Assembly: GCF_004295685.1 (NCBI RefSeq)
Contig: NZ_AP019368.1
Span: 1,492,364 to 1,556,363 of the forward strand
Direction of reading: 5' to 3'
From: Fluviispira sanaruensis
Lineage (GTDB): Bacteria; Bdellovibrionota_B; Oligoflexia; Silvanigrellales; Silvanigrellaceae
DNA length: 64,000 nucleotides
Shown: positions 50,503 through 60,123 of the stretch, piece after piece
How positions within the stretch are numbered: the first letter of the stretch is position 1
How the letters are laid out: each line of letters opens with the position of its first letter
Made by a program: the position numbers and the translations under genes
The notes under the pieces: model-generated
Database searches by the model: none
Told to the model about the DNA's origin: nothing
Seen by the model: the letters and a program-made list of their open reading frames with translations, nothing else

Positions 50503-51882
50503 TTAATTGTCAAAACGAATGACTTCATTGACACTTTCAATTGGAATAACAAAGAAAGGTTTTTCGGCTTTCTCAAGAAGTTTAAGAATATGTTCTTTTT
50601 CTTGTTGATAATTGCGCAGAGGGATATAAATCTTTTCAAAACCTAATTTATAAGCCTCTAAAATCCTTGGTAGAGCATGATTAACCATGCGCACTTCACC
50701 GGATAAACTGACTTCTCCAAAAAAAGCGGTTTTTGCAGGTAAAGGTTTGTTAAATAAACTCGAAGCGACTGCGGCTGCGGTGGCAAGGTCAATGGCAGGT
50801 TCAAAAATTTTAAATCCACCTGTTACGTTCGCATACACATCGACATTGGATAGGTACAGTCCTGCACGCTTTTCGAGAACCGCTAAGAGTATGGTAAAGC
50901 GATTCGTGTCGAACCCAGTTGCCAAACGTCTGGGTGAGGCAAAAGAAGTTTTCCCAACAAGAACCTGCACTTCTATAAGTAATGGGCGGGTGCCTTCCAT
51001 ACTTACTGTGATAGCAGCTCCTTCACTGTTTCTTTTGTTTTCATCTAAAAAAACAGAACTTGGGTTTGGGATATCAACTAGGCCATGACCTTGCATAGCA
51101 AAAACCCCGATTTCTCCCGTTGAACCAAAGCGATTCTTGTTTGCCCTTAATATTCTGTAACCACTTGAAGTGTCACCTTCTAAGTGCATAACCGTGTCAA
51201 CCAGGTGTTCAAGAACCTTTGGCCCCGCGATCGAGCCTTCTTTTGTCACATGCCCAACAACAAACGTTGAAATCCCTTCACCCTTTGCGATTTGTAAAAT
51301 GAGATTTGTGCATTCTCTTATTTGGCTTACATTTCCAGGGCTTCCGGGAAGTTCTGGATTATAAACAGTTTGGATCGAGTCAACTACGAGAACATGCGGA
51401 CAAATTTGTTTGGCGGCATCGAGAATTGAATGAATGTTTGTTTCGTTTGTCACCAAAATATTTGGGTTGAGTGAGCCTAAGCGCTCAGCTCTGAGTTTGA
51501 TTTGTGTGCAACTTTCTTCACCACTGGCATAAAGAACTTTGAATCCTCTTTGGGCAAGTCCATTTAAAGCTTGTAGGAGTAGAGTTGATTTACCTATTCC
51601 AGGATCGCCGCTTAAGAGAACTAGGCTTCCCACAACGAGTCCACCCCCTAAAACGCGATCGAGTTCTGGGACACCACAAAATATTCTTTTTTCTAATTTT
51701 TCTTCGACTTTTGGCAGTGGGACAACTGTAGCTTTAGTTGAATTATGGGTAAAATGTGACTTACTCACAGTTTCTTCTTGAATTGAATTCCAAGCGCTGC
51801 AATCTGGGCATTTGCCAAGCCATTTCGGATGGGTTGCTCCACAGGAAGTGCAAACAAAGATTTGTTTAAAAGAATTTTTCAT
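50503..51882 (-). CDS. radA: DNA repair protein RadA (Sms)
   Basis: 459 residues: N-terminal zinc finger (CTSCGATHPKWLGKCPDC), RecA-like ATPase with Walker A GDPGIGKST, the RadA-specific KNRFGSTGEIGVF, and a C-terminal Lon-like domain. It drives branch migration in recombinational repair. Its start overlaps the end of the upstream methyltransferase gene by 4 bases (ATGA). It is the last of three co-directional genes with the FapA-like and RNA-methyltransferase genes. Confidence 0.96.
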   Translation of the reverse strand: MKNSFKQIFVCTSCGATHPKWLGKCPDCSAWNSIQEETVSKSHFTHNSTKATVVPLPKVEEKLEKRIFCGVPELDRVLGGGLVVGSLVLLSGDPGIGKSTLLLQALNGLAQRGFKVLYASGEESCTQIKLRAERLGSLNPNILVTNETNIHSILDAAKQICPHVLVVDSIQTVYNPELPGSPGNVSQIRECTNLILQIAKGEGISTFVVGHVTKEGSIAGPKVLEHLVDTVMHLEGDTSSGYRILRANKNRFGSTGEIGVFAMQGHGLVDIPNPSSVFLDENKRNSEGAAITVSMEGTRPLLIEVQVLVGKTSFASPRRLATGFDTNRFTILLAVLEKRAGLYLSNVDVYANVTGGFKIFEPAIDLATAAAVASSLFNKPLPAKTAFFGEVSLSGEVRMVNHALPRILEAYKLGFEKIYIPLRNYQQEKEHILKLLEKAEKPFFVIPIESVNEVIRFDN

Positions 51883-53315
51883 CCATTTCCCCGTTCAAAA
51901 CACCCAAGCACTTCGTAGTGCACTGTATGACCAAAAGCATCGAAAAGATTTAGATTTTTTAAGCGAAAACCACCTTCAAGCAACACACGTGTGTCTCGCG
52001 CAAAACTCGCAGGATCACAGGCAAGATACACAACGAGGGATTTTTTACTACAGAGTTCGACAATCTTTTGCATGGCTTCGATTCCTGAACCCGCGCGGGG
52101 AGGATCAAGAATTAAGAGATCGACTTCTTTATAATTTTCAGGTTGTTCTAATTTCTTTTTAAATTCTTTATCAATAAATATTTCAACGTTGTTTATGATA
52201 CCTGTTACCGGTAAATTTTTACAGTTATTATTTAATGAATCGATGGCTTCTTTTATACCCTCTACTCCAAAGCACTGAACATTTAAATCAAATCTTTTGC
52301 CTGCAAAATAAGGAAGAGCAGTAAAAATTCCTGCACCAGAATAAAGATCCCAAGCTATGAATTGTTTTTTTTCACTTTTACTTTTTATAAAAGATTTTAA
52401 AAACTCATCCGCAGCTTCTTTAATATGTTGATAATATAATGCAATACAATCCATATGAGGCTGAATGAAACTTTGTTTTTTTAAGCGAAATCGAGGCAGT
52501 TCAGGATGTTTTAAATGAATAATTTGCTCATTTTGAATGGTCAAATATTTTTCTAAGATTGTTAAACATATTTCTTTATTTGGCTCTTGATCAACATTAA
52601 ACTGAGCAATATTTAATACAACTTTCTCATCATCGCATTCAGTGAGTTCTATTTCACATTCCATTTGTCGACTGAATTTTTTCTCTTGTATCTCATTGAA
52701 TGCTTTACTTAAATTATCTTTTAGAAATGCAATTTTTTCATTTATCTTTAAACTCGATATCAAACAATGCGAAATATCAACAATATTGTTTGAATTATTT
52801 TCTTTGAAACCGAGATCTTTTCCATTAAAATGAAAGCGCACTCTCCGACGATAATGTTCTTTTTTTAAATAAATAAGTGATAATATTTTCTCTGATAAAT
52901 TAATATTGGTAGAATCCCATTTCCCAATTCTTTTTAAAGTTTCAAAAAACCAGCGGGATTTAAACACGGATTGCATTTCGGGGGCAATATGTTGAAGCTG
53001 ACAGCCACCACACTTGGAAATGTAATTGCAAGGAGGTTCGACCCTGTGTGGTGATGGATTTTCAATTTTAAGGGCAATTGCATTTTTAAAATTAGATTTT
53101 TTATGAACAATTTCAACCTTTGCTGTTTCATTTTCGATCATATCTTTTACAAAAACAATAATGCCATCCTCACTTCGAGCAATCGCTTTTCCATCAGTGG
53201 ACATTGCATAAGAGGTTAAAGTTTCTTTTTCATGCTTTATAGATGGATTATGATTTGCTTTTAAATGTGACTTTTTTGAATGAAAAGATTTTTGACGATT
53301 GCGATGATACTGCAT
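51879..53315 (-). CDS. RlmD/TrmA-family 23S rRNA or tRNA (uracil-5) methyltransferase
   Basis: 478 residues. N-terminal TRAM region (about 30-95), a likely [4Fe-4S] site CNYISKCGGC (C-x5-C-x2-C) with a fourth Cys in DISHCLIS, a SAM-binding domain with AWDLYSGAGIFT, LLILDPPRAG, and the catalytic ACDPASFARD near the end. The proteins methylate uracil-5 in rRNA or tRNA; RlmD, RlmC and TrmA cannot be separated reliably here. A basic 25-residue N-terminus (HRNRQKSFHSKKSHLKA) may help bind RNA. Overlaps radA by 4 bases. Confidence 0.9.
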   Translation of the reverse strand: MQYHRNRQKSFHSKKSHLKANHNPSIKHEKETLTSYAMSTDGKAIARSEDGIIVFVKDMIENETAKVEIVHKKSNFKNAIALKIENPSPHRVEPPCNYISKCGGCQLQHIAPEMQSVFKSRWFFETLKRIGKWDSTNINLSEKILSLIYLKKEHYRRRVRFHFNGKDLGFKENNSNNIVDISHCLISSLKINEKIAFLKDNLSKAFNEIQEKKFSRQMECEIELTECDDEKVVLNIAQFNVDQEPNKEICLTILEKYLTIQNEQIIHLKHPELPRFRLKKQSFIQPHMDCIALYYQHIKEAADEFLKSFIKSKSEKKQFIAWDLYSGAGIFTALPYFAGKRFDLNVQCFGVEGIKEAIDSLNNNCKNLPVTGIINNVEIFIDKEFKKKLEQPENYKEVDLLILDPPRAGSGIEAMQKIVELCSKKSLVVYLACDPASFARDTRVLLEGGFRLKNLNLFDAFGHTVHYEVLGCFERGNG

Positions 53316-53330
53316 AGTTTGAAACTTTGC

Positions 53331-54482
53331 CTATTTAGTAGGTGATGGCCATGGCTGTGAATTTTGGATAATGATATTTGTTTTTTGAATTTGTATGCGA
53401 GAACCTTCAGAAAGGGTTTCTATTTTTGAAGTACTAGAAAGCGTTTCTGAAAAAAACTTTATATAAGTTGGCTTTTCTTTTTCGCTGCCAACTTTTTTAA
53501 CATTTAAAGTTCCCTTTTTCATAAAAATTTCACTGCCCGTTATTTTTCCTGGTTCTCCTAAACACTCCAAATTACCGTTCGTTGTGATTCGAGAAGCAAG
53601 AATTGCTTTCTCAACCTTTATGTTACCTTCAACAATAAAACAACTCGATTGAATAAAGTTTGCTTCTAGGTTTCCATTTATGATTATTGCTTTGGTATCA
53701 TCATGAGCTTGATTAGTTTGGATACCACTTAAAGCGACTGCGTTTCCATTGACTTTGATGCCTGTGGCAGACCAGAATTGTTCGCAAGTAAAATCTCCAT
53801 TTATCACCCAATCGAGAGATCCAATAATATCACATTTTGCTATGACGCTGCATGGAAACTCAATTTTTTTCATTTGGTCGACGCGCAAATTTTTAATGGT
53901 ATAAACGGGTTCAAATTTAAGTTGTCCTTCTGGTGAAACAATAACTTGCCCCCCCTTATCACAAACAAGTTCACCTTTTTCGTTGGTTGTGAAGGCAGGA
54001 TCGGGAGTCAGGACAATTATTTTTTTAGGTTCACCTTTTTGTGGAGGCATTGGAAATTCTTGGCCAAAAATAGATTTGGCAGGAGATGCAGGGGCTGCTT
54101 GTTTAATGATAGCAAATGGAATATTGGGACGGACAAGATCCTTTGGCATCGTGATAGGATTGAGCCAGCGGATTGTAGCTCCTTTTGTTTCAGTATAAGG
54201 AATTCCTTTAAGAAAAAGAAAATCTTTAGAAAATTGTGGGGGTTTAGAACTTGCAGCCCGCTTTATTTCTTCAAAGGCTTCAGGCGTCGGTTTTAAAATA
54301 TAACCCAATTTTTGCAAATAGACACATATTTGTTCATAATTTAAATGTATAACATCTGGGGAAATATGAGATTTTGCAGGTATATGGGCTGACATACCAT
54401 CCGGTGATGCTTTGATCGTAAAAAAAGTTTTTGTTGCAGGAGAAGGAACTTGACCCGAGGGTGGATTAGTAGAAGAATTCAT
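53331..54482 (-). CDS. FapA-like (DUF342) beta-helix protein
   Basis: 383 residues from ATG 54482; a GTG six codons earlier overlaps the TTTTGGAG site. The N-terminal half is typical DUF342 (TIKASPDGMSAHIPAKSHISPD ... GYILKP). The C-terminal region forms a right-handed beta-helix pattern with repeated NGDF/NGNAVAL/NGNLEANF/EGNIKVEKAIL/NGNLECLG units. Proteins of this family are linked to flagella/motility and cell-surface functions in other bacteria; no flagellar genes are here. It starts the operon with the methyltransferase and radA, 15 bases apart. Confidence 0.8.
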   Translation of the reverse strand: MNSSTNPPSGQVPSPATKTFFTIKASPDGMSAHIPAKSHISPDVIHLNYEQICVYLQKLGYILKPTPEAFEEIKRAASSKPPQFSKDFLFLKGIPYTETKGATIRWLNPITMPKDLVRPNIPFAIIKQAAPASPAKSIFGQEFPMPPQKGEPKKIIVLTPDPAFTTNEKGELVCDKGGQVIVSPEGQLKFEPVYTIKNLRVDQMKKIEFPCSVIAKCDIIGSLDWVINGDFTCEQFWSATGIKVNGNAVALSGIQTNQAHDDTKAIIINGNLEANFIQSSCFIVEGNIKVEKAILASRITTNGNLECLGEPGKITGSEIFMKKGTLNVKKVGSEKEKPTYIKFFSETLSSTSKIETLSEGSRIQIQKTNIIIQNSQPWPSPTK

Positions 54483-54564
54483 CTCAGATCTCCAAAACAC
54501 ATTTCTTTTATACAGTTGTTACTTTAATTGTAGCAGAATTTTAAAATCAATCAAAGAAATAGGA

Positions 54565-55929
54565 TTAATACGCATTAGGATGGATTAATCCTTTAAAAGG
54601 AGTCAAAAAAACGATTTTCAAATCAAGCCACATACTCCAATTTTGAATGTACCATAAGTCACATTCAATTCTTTTTTCAAGTGAAGTGTTACCACGCCAT
54701 CCATTTATTTGAGCCCAACCCGTTATTCCTGCTTTTACTTTGTGTCTTAACATATACCCAGGAATTTGAGTTTTAAAATTTTCGACAAACACAGGTCGTT
54801 CTGGTCTAGGTCCAACGACACTCATATCACCCTTTAAGACATTTATAAATTGAGGTATTTCATCGAGACTTGTTTTACGGAGCCATTTACCAAATGGAGT
54901 TGTACGAGAGTCATTTGCTTTCGCCCAAACAGGCCCACTTTTTTCTTCAGCATCGACATACATTCCTCTAAATTTATAGCAGTAAAACATTTTTCCATCG
55001 AGTCCCATTCTTTCTTGTTTGAAAAAAACAGGTCCTGTGCTGCTTATTTTTACAAGAATAATACATAATAAATAAATAGGTGAAAAGAATATAAGAAAAG
55101 ATAAAGAAAAAATAATATCAAAAAATCTTTTCGCAAAGCGTCCGGAATTGTGTAGACTGGATGAATTGAGAGCAATGGAAAGAATGCCTTCAATTTTTAT
55201 TGATTTAGGTTCAAAAAATATTCTCTCCCCTAAATAAGGTATGAGCAAAATTTCTGAGAGATTTTTATCGAGATGCTCATAAATTTCATTTACATGTGCT
55301 GTTTCTTCTGCACTTGGAATGATAAAAACTAAACTTATATCGTTTCTTTTTAAAATTTTACTTACAACATCGACTTCTGTAAATGTATGGCACGATATAA
55401 GATCTAAGTTCCAATCGCTGCGTATAGAGATCGCTTCTTTTATTTTCAGGACCTGTGGTCCATTTCCAATAATAATAGCTTGCTTCTTTTTTTGATTATA
55501 TTTTAAATATATTCTATTAAATTTTCTTACAAAACTTCGACCAATTGGGAAAACGAGAGGAAGTATAATAAAAAATATTAGCAATGTTAATCTGCTAAAT
55601 CTGTGTTGATAGAGAAAATAAGATAGAGTTACAAAGATGAAAAATGCAATTGTGTGTTTTTTTATGATTTCGAAATTTTCATCCCATATCTTTTTTTTCT
55701 CAATATTTCTGCTGTAGACGTGTGTTGCTATGAAAATAAATAAATAACTGAAAATGAGTAATGGCCATAAGCGTAAATAGTTTATTAAACTTTCTTTATC
55801 TTCTAAGACTTTTAATAAGTCGACATTGAAACGAATAATAAATGCCAAAATCCATGAAATAGAGATGCAAAGTAAGTCAGAAATCGCTTTAAATATATTG
55901 AGTTTTTCAGAATGTCTGCTCAGTAACAT
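54565..55929 (-). CDS. Polyprenyl glycosylphosphotransferase (exopolysaccharide priming enzyme)
   Basis: 454 residues. Four or five N-terminal membrane helices, a Rossmann-like middle (KKQAIIIGNGPQVLKIK), one helix, then the bacterial sugar transferase domain: PVFFKQERMGLDGKMFYCYKFRGM, LRKTSLDEIPQFINVLKGDMSVVGPRPE, and HKVKAGITGWAQINGWRG. It transfers the first sugar-phosphate to undecaprenyl phosphate (WcaJ/WbaP type), starting a surface polysaccharide repeat. The GT4 glycosyltransferase gene lies 12 bases upstream in the same direction, supporting a two-gene polysaccharide unit. No Wzx/Wzy in this window. Confidence 0.92.
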   Translation of the reverse strand: MLLSRHSEKLNIFKAISDLLCISISWILAFIIRFNVDLLKVLEDKESLINYLRLWPLLIFSYLFIFIATHVYSRNIEKKKIWDENFEIIKKHTIAFFIFVTLSYFLYQHRFSRLTLLIFFIILPLVFPIGRSFVRKFNRIYLKYNQKKKQAIIIGNGPQVLKIKEAISIRSDWNLDLISCHTFTEVDVVSKILKRNDISLVFIIPSAEETAHVNEIYEHLDKNLSEILLIPYLGERIFFEPKSIKIEGILSIALNSSSLHNSGRFAKRFFDIIFSLSFLIFFSPIYLLCIILVKISSTGPVFFKQERMGLDGKMFYCYKFRGMYVDAEEKSGPVWAKANDSRTTPFGKWLRKTSLDEIPQFINVLKGDMSVVGPRPERPVFVENFKTQIPGYMLRHKVKAGITGWAQINGWRGNTSLEKRIECDLWYIQNWSMWLDLKIVFLTPFKGLIHPNAY

Positions 55930-55941
55930 TTTGTTAACCTT

Positions 55942-57108
55942 TTATAGCAAGTTTTCATTTTTTAAAGTTGCGATGACTTCATGGGAAAAGTTTTTTTGGA
56001 AATTTTCAATCGAGAATTTCTCGACTTGTTTTTTCATATTTTTGAGATCATTTTCAGATAAATCACGCTCAAGTGCTTTTAAAACTGCATTGAGCATGCA
56101 TTCATTCGAATTTTCATTAAAGGTAAAACCAGTCAATTCATGTATTATTGTTTCTTTAGTTCCTCCCTGATTTGGGGCAACGACCCATAAACCTGATGAC
56201 GTTGCCTCTAATGGAACAATGCCGAAATCCTCAATTGCTGGAAATAAAAGAGCATGTGCCTTCGAAAAAATAATTGGCACTTCTTCATCAGATGGATTGA
56301 GAAAAAATTCTACATTTTTTTTGAATTTTTTACGTGCCTTTATAATTTCTTCTCCATGACCTGCAGCTATAACTTGGACTCCATTGTGTATTAGAAATTC
56401 AAGAGTTTCATACATTTTCTTATAAGGAGTCCATGCACCAAAAAGTAACACTTTTCTTTTTTGAATAGATGCACAAGATATTTTCGCATTTTTTTGGAAA
56501 AATTTTGTGTGAATTGGGGGATAAATTACCGTAGAGTTCTTACCATAAAATAATGAGCATCTTCTTGCGACAAAATGACTATTTGTAATTAATTTATCTA
56601 TTCTAATAGAGGATGTGATATCCCAAATGCGTAATCGATTGAGAAGAATTCTCCTTAAAATTTCTATTGGACGTATAATACTCGGACTTTTTATGAAATA
56701 ACGGTGCTCTTGATCCCAAGCATAACGCATCGGGCTATGAATATATGCTATGTGTAACCCAAGCGGTGGAGGAACGATTCCTTTAGCAACACAGCTACTA
56801 CTAGATATAATTAAATTATAATTTGATAAATCAAAGCTTTCAATTGCTATGGGGAAAAATGGTAATAGTGTTTTATAAAACTTTTTAATAAAAGGTATTC
56901 TTGCTAAAAATGATACTTTAAATTGATGAGTGTGCTCAAGCTTGAGGACTTCCTTTGGATTGCCAAAAAGATAATAAAGATCAGCATTTGGAAATAAATT
57001 AAGAATTTGTTCAAGAACTTTCTCACCACCCCTTCGGGAAAACATCCAGTCATGCACAACTGCAACTTTTAAATGTTTAGTTTGATTAATAAAATTTTCT
57101 TTATCCAA
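55942..57108 (-). CDS. GT4-family glycosyltransferase (WbaZ-like)
   Basis: 388 residues from TTG 57108, chosen because GAGGAAG lies 8 bases before it. The frame stays open to 57267 but that part is basic, unlike the family, and lacks a signal. Landmarks: LKVAVVHDWMFSRRGGEKVLEQI (N-terminal nucleotide fold), HSPMRYAWDQEHRYF, TNSHFVARR, VLLFGAWTPYKKM, and the E-x7-E element FPAIEDFGIVPLEA. The HSPMRY-WD phrase places it with mannosyl/rhamnosyltransferases of surface-polysaccharide clusters. Operon with the priming transferase. Confidence 0.88.
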   Translation of the reverse strand: MDKENFINQTKHLKVAVVHDWMFSRRGGEKVLEQILNLFPNADLYYLFGNPKEVLKLEHTHQFKVSFLARIPFIKKFYKTLLPFFPIAIESFDLSNYNLIISSSSCVAKGIVPPPLGLHIAYIHSPMRYAWDQEHRYFIKSPSIIRPIEILRRILLNRLRIWDITSSIRIDKLITNSHFVARRCSLFYGKNSTVIYPPIHTKFFQKNAKISCASIQKRKVLLFGAWTPYKKMYETLEFLIHNGVQVIAAGHGEEIIKARKKFKKNVEFFLNPSDEEVPIIFSKAHALLFPAIEDFGIVPLEATSSGLWVVAPNQGGTKETIIHELTGFTFNENSNECMLNAVLKALERDLSENDLKNMKKQVEKFSIENFQKNFSHEVIATLKNENLL

Positions 57109-57368
57109 ATATTTTACTTCCTCATTTCTTATTAAGCAAATGAATCTTGAATGTATGATTAAGATTATAGATTCTTTTCTCTTCCTTTGTAAAGTTAAAT
57201 TGGGATTTAGGTCTGATTTTTCTTTGATTAGATGAATTGAAAAAGAAAAGTTTACTTTAAAAAACAAGATTGTTTATTTTTTGTTCAATTCAGGGGAGTA
57301 TTTTTATAATTTATAAAATAATTTTTAATTTTTCAATAAAAAATAAAATTATATAAATTATTCAGATT

Positions 57369-59075
57369 TTATATTTTAACCTTCTTATGGGCAGGCTCGG
57401 TAATTTTATGAAGCTCCGCATTGTCATATTTGATTAATAATGTTTCACACCGACGGACAATTACCTTACCAGGGGGGAGATTTTTACGCTTTTCAATATC
57501 TGCTCGGGTAGCTATTTGCACATCAGCACTTTGAGCGCGACTGTGTTTCGAATGGTGAACGGCAAGTACGGAAGCTTCGCGCAAGGATTGCATGGAAGGT
57601 TTATTTCCTTTAGGTTTTTCTAACCACACATGGCTTCCTTCACCCGTTAAAACGTGAATCCAAGTGTGATGGGATGGCATTAATTTAATCATTTTATCGC
57701 CATCTTCTGCAGAGCGAGCCACTCGAATAAATTCCCCTGTTGAGGCTATAAATTCTTTAAATGGATATCGCTTCGCTTTTTCTTCACGGATTTTTTGCGC
57801 CTGTTCGCTTTCAGTCAGAGAAATATCAAGCATTCTGCATAATCTTGAAATAAGAGGGAGATCTTCTTTAATCAGAACATAATCGAGTGCATATTTCTCG
57901 AATTTTTTAAGATCGGTTTGCAGATGTATGTGCTTCTCTTTGTATGCTTCTACTGCATTCTTTAATTCTTCAGCACTGTCAATTATTAATTTTTGAAAAT
58001 CATATTCCGCTGTTTTACTTTCAGCAATGCGAGATGTTAATTCTTGTCTTCTTCTTTTTAACACATCGATTTCTGCATGAATTTTGTTGAGAAGATCTCC
58101 TGGTTTTTCACTTTTCTTGAGAGAATAAAATGCAGGCATGCCAAATTCTTCTATGAACTGGGGCGGTACATACCAAATAACTGAATTTTGTGGCCATAAA
58201 TAAAAATGAGTTTTAAATCCTTCGCTTTGTCGTTGTAAGCGCAATATTTCTTTGTCATCTGGTAAATCTGCTTTTTGCCGACTCAATCTGCGACTTAAAA
58301 ATTGTAATTTTGTTTTTGCGCTTCTTCTTATGTGGGTTGGTAAAAATTCGAGCGCAGAAGTTAAATGTAGAGGAATTCCTGTTTGTTTTAATTTTAATTC
58401 ATTTATTTCTGTAATTGGATTTGCTATTATTTTTTGCGGTTCAATATTTTCAATTTGTGGCAAAGGACAATAAGAGATAAGAGGATGCTCGAAGCAAGCC
58501 CTTTTTTTTGTTTTTGTGCAATCTTCACTCCATTCGCACCAGCTTTCAAAGAAAATATCTGTGTCAGTAAAATTCATTCCGTACTGTGCTCTGTAGCGAA
58601 CAGGAATGGTGGTGTATTTTTTAGCAAGAATAATTCTTGGTGGTTTTGCATCTAAATCTAAAATAAGACAATTTGGTCCATCATTTATTTCTTGGAAATT
58701 TTCAATTTGTTTATTTGCCTCAGCAAGTTCTATAATGATAGATATAGGAGAGATTGTTGCATATGCAGAACAGATTTTTCTTCCCTGTATATATTTTCGA
58801 GAAATTTGTACGATAGAATTTGGTTGTTTTAATGTTGTTGGTTTGAGCCGAGTGGTTGATATTCCACTTTCCCCTTTTTTCATGGAAAGTAAAATTGCAC
58901 TTCTATCATCTCCAGGTTTATAAACGGATAATATGATATGTCCTTGTTCCGATGCGGTTATTTTTTGTAAACTTGTGTTGATTATTCGATGCAGTGGTTG
59001 GGCGAATTTCCTTGTCCAAATTGCAAGTTGAGCCATACCAGTTCTTAATTCTTGAGAAAATTCAGTTTCTTTCAC
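57369..59075 (-). CDS. NFACT-family protein (RqcH/Rqc2-like) lacking the DR pair
   Basis: 568 residues from GTG 59075, which has AGGAAG 6 bases before it; the ATG at 59102 has no ribosome site. Order: NFACT-N domain, helical/coiled-coil middle (about 270-440) and NFACT-R domain with PFKEFIASTGEFIRVARSAED, HTWIHVLTGEGSHVWLEKP. RqcH relatives recruit tRNA to obstructed 50S subunits and add Ala tails. In RqcH the segment after L-R-K-Y-L-x-G ends in a DR pair needed for tailing; here SRKYIQGRKICSAYATISPISIII has Pro-Ile instead. So it may keep ribosome/nucleic-acid binding but not tailing. Divergent from a LysR gene. Confidence 0.85.
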   Translation of the reverse strand: MKETEFSQELRTGMAQLAIWTRKFAQPLHRIINTSLQKITASEQGHIILSVYKPGDDRSAILLSMKKGESGISTTRLKPTTLKQPNSIVQISRKYIQGRKICSAYATISPISIIIELAEANKQIENFQEINDGPNCLILDLDAKPPRIILAKKYTTIPVRYRAQYGMNFTDTDIFFESWCEWSEDCTKTKKRACFEHPLISYCPLPQIENIEPQKIIANPITEINELKLKQTGIPLHLTSALEFLPTHIRRSAKTKLQFLSRRLSRQKADLPDDKEILRLQRQSEGFKTHFYLWPQNSVIWYVPPQFIEEFGMPAFYSLKKSEKPGDLLNKIHAEIDVLKRRRQELTSRIAESKTAEYDFQKLIIDSAEELKNAVEAYKEKHIHLQTDLKKFEKYALDYVLIKEDLPLISRLCRMLDISLTESEQAQKIREEKAKRYPFKEFIASTGEFIRVARSAEDGDKMIKLMPSHHTWIHVLTGEGSHVWLEKPKGNKPSMQSLREASVLAVHHSKHSRAQSADVQIATRADIEKRKNLPPGKVIVRRCETLLIKYDNAELHKITEPAHKKVKI

Positions 59076-59178
59076 GATGATCTTCCTATGCTGCTCTTTC
59101 ATTAGCTAATTAGGTTGACGACATTCATGCTTACAGTATTGTTCCTAGTGTGTCTATTCTCAGATTGGAGAGTGCCGA

Positions 59179-60111
59179 GTGCAAGAGTTACAAGATATTT
59201 ACCGTTTGCAAGCCTTCGTTACAGTGGTTCAAGAAGGCTCCCTTTCTTCCGCAGTGAATAAACTTCACATCACTCAGCCAGCTCTATCGGCAAGACTCAA
59301 ACTTTTAGAAGAAGGTTTAGGATGTCCTCTATTAGAAAGAACAGCACGGGGTGTGCGACCAACTTCTATGGGAAAACTTGTCTATGGAATTGCGGTCGAT
59401 ATTTTAAAAAGAATGGGCCAGTTACAAACGACAGTACGTAATCATCTCGAATTACGTGAAGGTTTTGTCCACTTGGGTGGAGGAGCTACTGCAGTTGCTG
59501 GAGTCTTTCCAGATGCAATCTCTGCATATAGAAAAAAGTATCCGCAAATTCAATTCACTTTGCACGAAAAAGACTCAGCAACTGTCATAGAATCTTTACA
59601 TGATGGCTCTGTCGACGTTGGGCTTATCACACGGAATCCATTTATTTCGCAAAATGAAGATCCGCTCGTTGGCTTAAAAGTGCATGCAGAAATAATCGAT
59701 TCTTTAGAAGTCATTGCCGCACCAGAGCACCCATTGGTGCAAATGTCTCAAATGCTTGAAAAGCAGGGAAAAGCTTTGTTACCTATACATATCAATCGGC
59801 AACCTATGATTTTATTTGAAACAGGCAGCGCTATTTATGATATTATTGAAATGGAATTTAGAAAATTAGGCATTCGGCATCGGACTGTTATGACATTAAG
59901 ATCTGCACAAAGCATGATTAAAATGGTTGAGAAAAATATCGGTTTAAGTATTGTGAGTGCACATTCATTAAGAAATGAAAAAGGCATTCATATTTTAAAA
60001 ATCCAAGGATTAAAAATGGAACGTTCCATTCTTATTTGCTCTGTCTTAGATCGTGAATTAACTCCTGCGGCTTCAGAGTTTGTAAATGTTCTTAAGCGTA
60101 TATATAATTAA
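59179..60111 (+). CDS. LysR-family transcriptional regulator
   Basis: 310 residues from GTG 59179 with GGAG (59167-59170). N-terminal winged HTH (AFVTVVQEGSLSSAVNKLHITQPALSARLKLLEEGLGCPLLER) and a substrate-binding domain with GSVDVGLITRNPF, ENIGLSIVSAHS. Effector unknown. It is divergent from the NFACT gene with only 103 bases between starts, so it could control that gene as well as the exonuclease gene 12 bases after it. Confidence 0.93.
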   Translation: MQELQDIYRLQAFVTVVQEGSLSSAVNKLHITQPALSARLKLLEEGLGCPLLERTARGVRPTSMGKLVYGIAVDILKRMGQLQTTVRNHLELREGFVHLGGGATAVAGVFPDAISAYRKKYPQIQFTLHEKDSATVIESLHDGSVDVGLITRNPFISQNEDPLVGLKVHAEIIDSLEVIAAPEHPLVQMSQMLEKQGKALLPIHINRQPMILFETGSAIYDIIEMEFRKLGIRHRTVMTLRSAQSMIKMVEKNIGLSIVSAHSLRNEKGIHILKIQGLKMERSILICSVLDRELTPAASEFVNVLKRIYN

Positions 60112-60123
60112 GGTTACAGTTTA

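Noticed and set aside
50687-51088. 133-residue ORF opposite radA
   Set aside because: Antisense shadow of radA; codons reflect radA's conserved sequence.
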